From: Pomacea canaliculata
Taxonomy: Eukaryota; Mollusca; Gastropoda; Architaenioglossa; Ampullariidae
Assembly (NCBI RefSeq): GCF_003073045.1
Contig: NC_037599.1
Span: forward strand, 22,448,555 to 22,512,554
Direction: 5' to 3'
Length of the DNA: 64,000 nt
Part shown: piece after piece, positions 24,308 to 33,941 of the stretch
How the letters are laid out: every line of letters starts with the position of its first letter
How positions within the stretch are numbered: the first letter of the stretch is position 1
The notes under the pieces: generated by a model
What the model was told of the DNA's origin: nothing
Database searches by the model: none
Seen by the model: only the letters and a program-made list of their open reading frames with translations
Position numbers and translations under genes: made by a program

Positions 24308-25386
24308 ATTACTAATTTAAAAAAAAGAACTCTTTTCTAACATTAATTGTCACTTCATCTGAATGGCACAGTTGTCCAAGTAATGGACAGGTTTGATGAA
24401 CTTAAAACTTGAAGGGAGTTGAAACCATATATAACAGAAGAGAGCTCAAGTGATAGCATAAAGATGAGCTGTCAAGTGTGAGTTCATGGTATGATTATAC
24501 CATCTGTTTTCAACCAGATACCACTGGATGTGAAAGAGGTCCTTACAGCATTTCTGTGATTCTGCTTTATATGCACGCATAATGCTAAAAACATGATTTT
24601 AAATACACTCACTAATGCTTTAAGCCTTAAACATTTTGGAAATTACTGCTGCTGTTTGTTGACAAATGTACTAGTCCTATAATTTTGTTATTTACTGATG
24701 TTGATGGACTCTTTTTGTCCAAGGCAATTGTAAAACTTTTTAGTGATTTGTATTTTTTATTATGTAGGAGAGCACCTAAACAAAATTAGTTATATTTGAA
24801 TTTCTGATCAGCTCACTTCCGTCCAACATATATGAAGGTTGTTTTATGAAGGGGGATTTTTTTGTATGTGTTTATGCAGAGTTTTACAGCTTTTTATGTA
24901 AATTCATTTGATTAGACACAAGGGAGAAATAATGTCTCCTGTCTCCATAGAAACCACTGCAGTATTGTGTTCTGGAACAGGTTGTAAAAAGGTATTAAAT
25001 GTTCTGAGTTGTTTACTTGTAAATTTGAACATTTTTTTCATCATTATATTATGGGGATTTTTTATTTTTATTTTTTTACTGGAGATGCAAGCAGCCTTTA
25101 GGGAGAGAACTCATGGACTTTGAAATGCTTCCAAGTTAAACTATATAAGTGAAAGTCTATCCACATGTTGACCAATCAAAAATGTATTCATTCATTTTAT
25201 GTCCTAATGTGACTAAAGAGATTATTTGTTCAAATGAAGATTGTGAAAATCGGAAGGCACACAGTCTCAGGGGCCAAGTGTCAGCTCATATGGACAATGA
25301 TCTAAATCCTGAAGAGCAGGTGGTCTGTTTTATTTTCTATGCGTTGATTTCTGCCTACAAGAAATAGAGTTCACACATCCCAGAAT
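24308..25386. other. Convergent intergenic space between NEK8 and the dioxygenase gene
   Basis: About 1.1 kb holding the 3' UTRs of NEK8 (+) and the TauD-like gene (-). I recognise no exon or repeat. A poly(A) signal for the dioxygenase lies at 25329-25334. Confidence 0.5.
25329..25334 (-). terminator. Poly(A) signal of the dioxygenase gene
   Basis: TTTATT on the + strand reads AATAAA on the - strand, about 50 nt after the TGA stop of the TauD-like gene. The spacing is reasonable for a short 3' UTR. Confidence 0.45.
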
Positions 25387-28011
25387 TCACTGTTCTGTCT
25401 TTCTGGACTTGACTGGAGTCCACTTGCCTGCCACTGTCGTCCTGTGCAGCACTCTCAACCCCACCTCCTCCACAGACAGCTGGGTTTCGGGTGTGGCCTC
25501 ATGGCCGACGGCTAAGTTATCTGAGATGATGAAATCTCCAACTTCCCACTATATGGAATGGAAAAGAACCTTTTGCATCAATAAATGTATAGAAATCCTA
25601 CACTTTTGGCATGTATGAATGTTTCCTGTACATATGGACCTACATATTATGCTTGCATTGAAATACATGCAAAGGTACACACACCTCTCATGACCCCATT
25701 TACCTAAACGTCTCTCTCTCATTCTCTTATTTTGTTCTGCTAATAGTAACTTTGAAAACACTTCTGAAAGTATGTGGCAACTCATCCATTTTACCTTGTG
25801 TGAATAAACAAGTCGATTATTGTTTTTAGTGATTTCCTCAAACATTTCCTGCAAGATTTGATGTGTTTCTCTCCTGTTCGTTCGCTTTGCGTTCTTTGTG
25901 TCATAGTCCAATATAAAACACCCGGTCATGCCAAGATGGAAACAAAGGGTCTGAAAAAGAAAAAAAAAGACCCTCTGATTGATATAAAGTTATCTGTTCA
26001 GTACTAAGATTTTGTTTACTACCATCTTAAGATCACCAGGACTTTATAGATGATTAAAGGTAAAAACAGAACTGCAATTTATTCAAACTTAAGCTTTGTT
26101 ACCGGGTCTCCAGTGACAGGATGTTGGTAAATCAAAGGATGGATCACTTGATAGTGATGATCGGTACGCCACAACCTTTCCCATTGAACACGTGTCTCTT
26201 CTGACAAACTTTCCACTAGCTCCTTCAAGGGGACAAATGCTGGAAACAATAATGAAAATGATAGTACTTGCTGCTGTGTTAATATCTTAAATAATTTACA
26301 TAACTCTATGTCCAAAATATATATGATTAAAATTTCCACACCATTTAGAAAAAGTCTAGTAACTGTAATAGCAGACAGAATGTAGTATAAGTGTAGATAG
26401 CCAAGTGGTTAGAACACTGGCAACCGAACTCATGGCTGTACCGATTTGGCATAGCAAACCTCCACCAGTTGACCCAGCTATCAGTAACTGGGTACCGGAA
26501 TCCAGAGAGGGTAGGGGACAGTAAGGGAAGATCAAGAGATGGGCACCACCTTAAGAAATTAAAATTGGCCACATAAAAAGTGTGATCTCTAACACCTTTG
26601 CCACCAAATGACCAAAAGGTTAGAGGATGCCTTCACCTTTAACTGACTTGCATTTAGCACTAGGATCTACAGAATCCATGGATATTACTAGTTACTTTAA
26701 CACTCAGTGTATTCAAATTTCTTTTTTCCACAACCAAAGTTCTTGTCTCATTTTACAGAAATATAAATTGAAAGGTGATGCGATGTCAATTGTTAGTCTA
26801 TTTTTGTTGATAATTAAGCTTCAGGTGCTCTAGCTCGGTGGTTCTCAAAGTATTTCGGACTGCGGACAACTTTACTTAAGTAAAAAATATGGCGGACCAT
26901 CAAGGCCTAAAAATCACTCTGTACTATGAATTTCAAATTTAAATTGCTGCATTTGTTTCATTACAATTCAAAACTAAATGTCCTTTTGTGACAGTAGTAT
27001 AGTAATAAGTTGACATAAAACTATGGTGCAAAACTGGTAGGCGCATAGTGTAGCAAGTGATGGGACAGCCCACAGCCCACCTGTAGGTGGGCAACCTGTA
27101 GTAGGGCCCACTACTACCCCACTAGTTTTGCAGGCTGGGTATGTACCTTGTTCTTTGTAATTAAAATGTTAATGCGAGGAATGCATCACTTTAAACATCA
27201 CTTTGCTAACATATGACGACTGTCAGCTGCTGACCACCTGACTTATGCCCGTGGACCACACTTTGAGAACCACTGCTCTAGCTCACACAATTTAATAACA
27301 CATAATAATTCATGTTCTATATAATCACTAATTTAACATGTAGGTGTTTCTCTCTCTATATATAGATATAAATACATTATCAACCGAGAAGGGTTGGGAG
27401 AGTTGAGTAAGGAAAGAGTAGCACAAAGAAGAATCTGTTAGAGGAGAAGTGAAAATAACCATGATATCCTGCTGTTGATGATCATTGGTGTTCATAATAG
27501 TGTTGAAAATATATATTTTCAAAAACAAAATCTTGCAATCCTGTCTTGTTTTTACTAGTCTGCCACTAATATGAATATACAGTGCCAGTCCAAGATATCT
27601 AAGTGAGTTTCAGAGATAATTTTTTATTTATTTATTTTTACCTGTATTCCCATTCTTTGGAACTGCAACCATATGATAGAGAGCATAGCTAAAAGGTTTC
27701 TCCATGAAGCTTCCATCAATATGCCATCCTGTGCGACCTACGTTCGTACAGCCTTCTTCTTCGCAATTTGACACTCGGAAAACATCTGGGTGTGGCGATT
27801 TGGGGTGCTTGTAGAACGTCGACTCCAGCTCCCCAAACCACCGTGAAATTTCCACATGCCTGTCTGCACTAATGATACCTTGATTTTTGAAGATAAGTAG
27901 TCGGTGTTTGTGAACATCCTTCTTTATCTGCTGAATGATTTGATCAGGAACATGCTGCTTTAAATCTATCCCTCGGACTTCGACTCCAATTGGTGCTGGA
28001 TTGTATTGCAT
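25387..28011 (-). CDS. TauD/TfdA-family Fe(II)/2-oxoglutarate dioxygenase
   Basis: Four exons: 27642-28011, 26103-26239, 25795-25950, 25387-25548. Phases agree throughout and give 274 aa, close to the usual 280 for TauD-like enzymes. The start is taken at MQYNPAPIGVEVRGIDLK: the frame is open for another 38 codons upstream but has no earlier ATG before a stop. Metal ligands are visible as HxD in GWHIDGSF and a distal His in DNLAVGHEA. The 2-oxoglutarate-binding Arg is probably that in RVLHRTT. Such enzymes hydroxylate small substrates (taurine, chlorophenoxyacids, sulfonates), coupling oxidation to 2-oxoglutarate decarboxylation. The substrate here is unknown. No transmembrane segment or signal peptide is seen. 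A hAT MITE and a SINE lie in intron 1. The gene converges with NEK8. Confidence 0.92.
26396..26630 (+). mobile_element. tRNA-derived SINE, copy 2
   Basis: It starts GATAGCCAAGTGGTTAGAA, a good box A match, and ends ATGACCAAAAGGTTAGAGGA. It shares head, body and tail with the copy at 12646-12884. It is in intron 1 of the dioxygenase gene, in antisense orientation to it. Confidence 0.75.
26828..27283. mobile_element. hAT-type MITE, 440 bp, with 8-bp TSD
   Basis: The element at 26836-27275 begins CGGTGGTTCTCAAAG and ends CTTTGAGAACCACTG, inverted repeats with one mismatch. CTCTAGCT directly flanks it on both sides (26828-26835, 27276-27283), an 8-bp duplication typical of hAT elements. It has no coding capacity. 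It is in the dioxygenase intron 1. Confidence 0.9.
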
Positions 28012-28707
28012 ACTGCCTGCAAACTGCCAACTTCTGCTTGAAAGACTAAATTTCCGACAGGGGGGACTATTATGCTGTTTGGACTGGTGTTTTGAAAACT
28101 TTGATATGTAAATATCACAGGCCAAAAATGTTTTGTTTTAAAAGTGAAGTTCAATGCATTAATGGCGCGCAAGCATTTCGTAAACAACATGAAAAGCGTA
28201 TTTAAATTAGATCATAAAACAGTGTGAAGCATAAGCCGCAACTCGAGGTAGACAAGCCGAAATTTTCTTATACGTTGTTTTCTAGATCCGAAGACAAATG
28301 AGTGATGCATTTATACGTTTGTTTAAAATAATTATCTGAAATATTCTTACATTGCACCAGTGTTCATATTTCAAAAGTACTGATGCTTGAAATTTTCAAA
28401 CAACTTTTGCAAACAGGAATTAAACGTTACGACTAGAGCAGACAGCATTTGTTTCAGACAATTCAGGAACGTGATTTTATGAGAATAAATTATTATAAAA
28501 ATCGAATCAGTTGCGAAAATGTGAAGCCTTTAATTGTCACTGCCGAAATAAAATTAGGAAAAACGACAATTAAAAAAATATAATCTAACTTTCCTGTAGC
28601 TGTCCGACAATGTTCAAGTGTACTGAACATATCAGTGTGCTTTGCTGCTTGCGCATTTGAGTTCCGATCGATACGTTATTATTGTTTTGTTTTTTATAGA
28701 CGCGTGA

Positions 28708-28876
28708 CTCTAGGGCCGCGCGCGGTTCTCAGAGGTAGTCATTTTTTAAAAGCTTCTTATACCGGTATTAGTGAAATTAGCTTATATTGCTGGCTAAGAG
28801 GGGTAGCGCGGACGTACGTACCTTTGTTCGTCAGAGGGGCGTCACAACTAAAAGGTTGAGAACCGCTGCTCTAGGG
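28708..28876. mobile_element. Short hAT-type MITE, about 153 bp, with 8-bp TSD
   Basis: CTCTAGGG occurs at 28708-28715 and 28869-28876. Between them the ends are imperfect inverted repeats: GCGGTTCTCAGAGG on the left and GGTTGAGAACCGCTG on the right. The left end carries a few extra GC bases. The end sequence and target (CTCTAG core) resemble the element at 26836-27275. Confidence 0.75.
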
Positions 28877-28908
28877 GATTGGGTAGGGTAGGGGGTAGTA
28901 TCACTAGG

Positions 28909-29046
28909 ACCAGAGACGATAAAGAACAAGGACCACAGACTATAAAGAACAAGGACCAGAGACGATAAATGAACAAGGACCAGAGACTATAAAGAACAAG
29001 GACCAGAGACTACAAATAACAAGGACCAGAGACTATAAAGAACAGG
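28909..29046. repeat. 24-bp minisatellite, about six units
   Basis: The unit is close to AAGGACCAGAGACTATAAAG followed by AACA, repeated about six times with small changes (GACGATAAA, GACTACAAA variants). There are no spacers, so it is an ordinary tandem repeat. Confidence 0.85.
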
Positions 29047-30400
29047 GACAGCCAACTCTAGGAGCGAGCAGTGGGACAGCGTTGACTCAACTCAAAAATT
29101 GGATGTTTCTTCCTCTATCTCTAATATTTCTGGGTCTAATTCCCGTGAAATAAATATGTACATGACGGCAAATCGTTTAGTGACATTTCATACCTGGATA
29201 AAAATATAGCTTAGAGTTAGGAAAATAGTATATTTTCTTCCATTATTTTTTTTCTTTTTTACTTAAACTTATAGACAAAGTTTGTTTAATCATAATTGGT
29301 TTGATCAGGTCTGCCTGGAGGTCTTGGAAGAGTCTTATAGTGCTTTGATGTCAGATGACAATATTTCAGACAACATAAAAGCGCGCTTTGGAAAAAAAAA
29401 TTAAACAAAAATAAAAATGACGGTTTCTTTGTGTCAGTCGCCTTCACAGGTTGTGTTGTGGAGGTGCCTTGAGAGGACCTCCTCGCCACCCTCGCGGTGA
29501 GACTGAAACACGCGAACTTTGTGGAAGCCCAAGGAGGTGAAGTGAATGTACTTACATGTCTGCTGAAGCCGTAGAAAAGTTACTATAGACCTATTGGCAG
29601 CATGTAACAACAGTGAGTTTATGTCTTACAATGAACTCATTTTTATTTGATACAATATTCATTTATGTCTTGTAAAATAAAGGACTTTTAAAACAACCCG
29701 ATTTCGCTTTTGTTTTCCATTGAGCGAAAATTATAATGCTGTGATTCTCATAAAGATATTAGCGAAACAAAATCTGTTCATGTCTATTTAAACCGTGAGT
29801 TTGTTTCCCGTTTCTGTCTTTTTATTTGTTCCGTGTGCGCACGCGTGGGTATGTGTGTGAATTATAACTAGGGAACAGTGTTGTCATTGACGGTTATCCT
29901 TCACACAATCATTGCTAATAACCGACTCGATATCGAAAATATAAATTATTATGATGAATGATATTATTGCATATGTGTAAACATAACTTCATCATTTAAC
30001 ATAAAAGCATCAGAATGGAAACGGAAAGATTAGGAAGAATAAATGAACAGAAAAAGTCAACTCGTGCATGCGTCTTTTTCCAGTGTGATTTATTTGTAAG
30101 CTAAACGTTTCTTCAGGATGCATCTTAATAAAGATAAAAAAATTATAAATTAAAATAAACAATTTACAACAGTTTTTTTATTTATCATGCCATTTTATAG
30201 AACTTTACTGAAACCTTTCGCAAAATAATTACCTTTGAAGACGTACTTTGTATATAAAAAATTTCATGAGCTTTTCTATAATTATGTCTCTTTTCTCTGA
30301 TAACCCCTCACTCGAGTCTCCCGGCGTCCCTCAGCATCATCGTCATCCATCTTGAGACCAGAGCGTGTTATGAGTGAACGCATCGGATTTATCTTCACTG

Positions 30401-31448
30401 TCATACTTGAAGCTGTTCCTCTCCCATCAGTTCGTCTCTCACCTCGGTGAGCGCGAGGCCCAACAGGTTTTTCCCTTGCCATGTCGACCGGTCCCATGCA
30501 AGTGGGTTGTCCTCCGACAAACCTATTCCCCAGATCGTGTCGACTGGACTGGCCTCAACCAAAGTCCGTGGGTGAGTGGCGAACAAAATGGACTTCAGGG
30601 AGTCATTTTGTGAGAACTGCAAAAGACAGCCGTGTAGTGTTCGTCCTGATCTTAGATAACATGCAGTTAATTCAATGATGCTCATAATGGCGATAGAGCA
30701 GACAGAAGGATGACAAGAAAACGGAATTAGAACGAGATGATGAAAGCAGGATTTCTTTTTTGTGCCTTTTTCAGCCTGGGGTAGGGAATTATTTTCTAAA
30801 CTGAAAGCACAGATCGACGAGAGGAAGACAGAAAAGGAGGAATGAAGAAGGTAAAGACAATATCTTTTATTAGACCCCCAGAATTAATTTTGTTTTAACG
30901 CTTATTTTTTCAGTGATCACCTTTGCTCTGTTTCCTCTTTTCACGATGTTGAAACACTCCCCTGTCCAAGCTGCTTCGTCGAAGTTCTTCACTTTTCGCC
31001 CCAAAGATTTTTGAGCTCTTGGATCCTTGCTTGTCAGTATTTTCTCGGCTACAGCGTGGTCCCCGAATAAAACTGAAAAAGAGCAGACGAATTTACATCA
31101 TATGGTTAGTAATTTTTAGTTCATACTACTTTCTCATAATATATTCAATTAACAATTACAACTTGCTGGACATACATGTATGCAAGTCCTGGCGTAATAA
31201 AGTGAAGAACTTCAAGTATCGTTCATTACATTCTCCGGTCATAAATTTATCAGTCACCTACCTGCTTTTTGATGCATCATGAACTGCTCTGCACAGTTAT
31301 ACAACTGCCCGTCCACTGAAAATTTTGCTTTGTGCCACTGACTGAAAGGAGAATCTTTGCGCCAGAAGAACTCGAAGTTTTTCTTCGCTTGCTCTAGACT
31401 CGAACCTTTACTCTCCGCAGGGCAAGACGCGTCGTCTGCTTGGGCCAT
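30401..31448 (-). CDS. NADAR-domain protein, gene A (YbiA-like N-glycosidase family), intact
   Basis: Three exons: 31262-31448, 30921-31072, 30401-30616; introns in phase 1 and phase 0. The product is 184 aa, the usual size for a single-domain NADAR protein. After a short polar leader (MAQADDASCPAESKG) the fold follows: FFWRKDSPFSQW, the conserved YNCAEQFMMHQKA, DPRAQKSLGRKVKNFD and, near the end, WGIGL with WQGKNLLGLALTEVRDEL. Bacterial relatives cleave N-glycosidic bonds in riboflavin-pathway intermediates, and others remove ADP-ribose from guanine in nucleic acid. Which reaction, if either, this animal protein carries out is unknown. No signal peptide is seen, so it is probably soluble. 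It is divergently paired with gene B, whose ATG is 772 bp away. Confidence 0.94.
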
Positions 31449-32220
31449 ACTAAAAATTCGGATCGGAATCCAGACGGTCTCCTTCCGCCGGCGGGAGGTA
31501 TGCAAGATAATGTTTGGAATCTAAAATTAATTAAAGAATTATAGAGTATAATCAAAGACTAGCCTACCCTAGGAACCTTGGATCACTGCTTCAATGTGGT
31601 TCTGACATAAACTAAAATCTGTAAAGCACGAAATGGACTCGACCAACATTTCGCAACAGCAGGCAATGGAGTGACACAAGGCGCAGTAATCGCTGTCACA
31701 GCTCGAACGACCTTCTCTGCCAACTAATCAATCTACTTAAAAAAAAAAAAAAAAGGTATTCAGAAAAAATTTCATTTGAGAAAGCACGTAAATTTATTAT
31801 GTGCTGACCAGCAGGAATGGGTGAGTGATTTAATTAAAATGCAAACTACGAAGAGAGGGAAACCCCAATTCTAAAAATAGTAACTGAGACTATACATATA
31901 TCTATAAATAGCAACTGTCGAACTTGCTCATAATTCTGTTATCTCATTTGTAGTGTTGTGTTAGCTGTGTAGAGCAGGTAGGGTATGTTTGAATTAAGAA
32001 AGCATGTGTATTTATCCGTCTTTCTGAAAGAAGATAATATTAACTGGCCGATATGCTCTTTAGTCTGAGAGTGACCATATATATAATTATATACGTGTAC
32101 GTGTGTGTATTAAAGATACGATGGAGTGTCTGGAGGGTGGTGAAATAACATACATGCAACGATTATAATCTAGTGACTCAACGGTTAAGAAACATTTTTG
32201 GTATACAACAGCATGTGAAG
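31449..32220. promoter_or_regulatory. Divergent intergenic region between the two NADAR genes
   Basis: 772 bp separate the two ATG codons. The interval should hold both promoters and 5' UTRs. I see an A-tract at about 31739-31754 and no clear TATA box or CpG cluster. Confidence 0.5.
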
Positions 32221-32280
32221 ATGGCATCCCGTAATGAGAAATTGCAGTCTTCTAACCAGAAAGTAATTAAAGGCAAACAG
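32221..32280 (+). CDS. NADAR gene B, 5' piece of the split first coding exon
   Basis: ATG at 32221 has a strong context (A at -3, G at +4) and opens exactly 20 codons (MASRNEKLQSSNQK, then VIKGKQ) that run up to the E1 insertion. The last eight bases (GCAAACAG) are repeated at 40610-40617. There the same frame resumes as GETSQDSQAQEEK and enters the NADAR domain, so the two pieces were one exon before the insertion. In the unspliced sequence, reading on into E1 meets a TAG after four more codons (32293-32295). Confidence 0.85.
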
Positions 32281-32380
32281 CAGAAGCGGCGTTAGGACTA
32301 CGCGGGGCCTGGGGCCGACCATCCGCGCGGGGCCGGGGTAATGGAGTACGTGTATCTATATATTGATATGATGCCGGAAG

Positions 32381-32556
32381 CAGGGCCGTGCTTAGGGGCA
32401 GGCGGACGAGGCATCTGCCTAGGGCCCCGCGCTTCAAGGGGCCCCGCGCTTTTGATTGATATGTGACTTTAGATCCCAACTAAAACCGTGTGATCGTGGC
32501 GTGAGGGCCCCGCACATGCCTTTGCCTCGGCCCGCGGGGGCTAAGAAACTGCCCTG
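32381..32556 (+). mobile_element. Left MITE of E2, 176 bp
   Basis: It starts CAGGGCCGTGCTTAG and ends CTAAGAAACTGCCCTG, which are inverted repeats. It is nearly identical to 40125-40395 at both ends. It lacks an AT-rich middle segment of about 100 bp found in that copy and has a short GGGGCCCCGCGCTT duplication instead. Confidence 0.85.
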
Positions 32557-33941
32557 GGACAAGGTGTGCAGCTCACACAAACTATTCCCATGTTGATAGA
32601 CACAGCTTGAGGGGATCTCACCAGCTTCCGAAATACACACTTGATGGTCCTGTCTACGGTTGGAGGATTCCCAAGTTTAAAAACCATTTGAACAGCCCTG
32701 AAAAAACTGTTGTAGAAGCTCATTTTCAGCTTCATCTCCATGTTCGGGTGAGATGGTCGAGGAACTCGGGAAAATGTGCTTCTGGGGAAGAGATGGAGAT
32801 GAGAAATGATGTTACAAAACCAGATGCGTAGGTAGAAATAGTAGGTTGCCATGAGAACGCTGCGGTAGGTAGAAGTGGTATTCGAATATTAACGTCTCTG
32901 TGGTAGACCTGTAAGTCCAGATGTAACTGTGCTTTCAACATGATCATAGACTTACAAAATGGTGGAAGCAGCACACACACACACACAAACCCACTTATCT
33001 TTTTAGTCTTCTTTGTCCTCCTAGTGCCGCAACCATACCACCCCAGCGGATCCGGTTCTGGCCGAGGATCGATCTCCTCCTTGTCTGTCTCCGAACCCTG
33101 CGTTTCATCTTGGGTTTAAGTCCAGAACTTGTCTCGTTAAACTCGGTGTCAAATTGCAATAAAATCAAATTGTCAACCGTACACTGCAGTCTATGCAAAA
33201 ACTTATTAAATACATTTTTTACTAAAAACAAGGATATCGGCCGGCAGCTCTTCCTTGCGATGTAAGTGTTAGAAGCAGGACTGAAGTATCGTTGGAAGTC
33301 AGAGAAACATTGCAGTGTACTGCTGACGTCAAGCAATGTCTGTAAGACTAATAACAAACACGTTAATGCTTTGTACAAAGCCAGGATAGTGTGTTTTCAC
33401 GAGCAAAACCTTCGATGTCGCAGTTGAAGATGTGAAATATTTTCACGGGGTGAGTCCGTGCTGTGTCCTGGTGACCGTTAGCACGGACACCTCGTGTCGC
33501 GGCCTAGTGTCGCGTAGTCACTGGGTCAGTGAAACTTATTCTCTCCCTTGTGTCTTGCCGTCCACACAAAGTCCCTCGACATTATGGGATAGCAATTGTC
33601 ATGAACTGTCGAGGACCGGCCATCTTGTCACTTATTTCTTGTTGGTGTTCTTTGTAGGGTACTGTTGTCCGTTTTCGATGTCCTCCATTGACTGGGCAGG
33701 CAACTCTGACCACGCGTACAATGATGTCCGTCGTGCACTAGTCATCTTCGTTAACAGCAGCCTCGTTGTCGATGACGTCACCGGTTCTGGGGCGTGTGCG
33801 TCTCGGTTCAGCGGATTTGTTCATTGTTGTAAACGGCGAAGTTGACTTCTTCACGAAGTTTAGACACGTTAGTTGGTAACGGCTGTTAGCCTGGTGGCTA
33901 GAGACTGAGGTGGTGGGTGGTTGAATAGGTCTGAGGTGATC
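32557..33941. other. E2 cargo, left unique part
   Basis: 1.4 kb of non-repetitive DNA of unknown origin. A 127-codon frame on the - strand (32995-33378) ends with a very basic stretch (KMKRRVRRQTRRRS), and a 137-codon frame lies on the + strand (33432-33845). I recognise neither, and their lengths are not strong evidence of genes. A (CA)n tract lies at about 32970-32986. Confidence 0.4.

Larger units (their letters stand above)
28012..30400. other. Intergenic stretch between dioxygenase and NADAR gene A
   Basis: This holds the upstream region of the dioxygenase gene (- strand) and the 3' flank of NADAR gene A (- strand). It contains a small hAT element and a 24-bp minisatellite. A possible AATAAA for NADAR A lies on the - strand at 30177-30182, about 220 nt beyond its stop. 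The open frames seen are not convincing genes. Confidence 0.5.

Noticed and set aside
28012-28190. Longer N-terminus for the dioxygenase
   Set aside because: Upstream of 28011 the frame has no ATG before a stop, and the alternative frame with its own start does not join the enzyme.
28909-29046. CRISPR-like direct repeats
   Set aside because: The units are contiguous, vary slightly and have no unique spacers; it is a minisatellite in a eukaryotic genome.
32995-33378. Frame with an Arg/Lys-rich tail, considered as a small nucleic-acid-binding protein
   Set aside because: A single basic stretch with no family motif and no splice or promoter support; reported only as unknown cargo.
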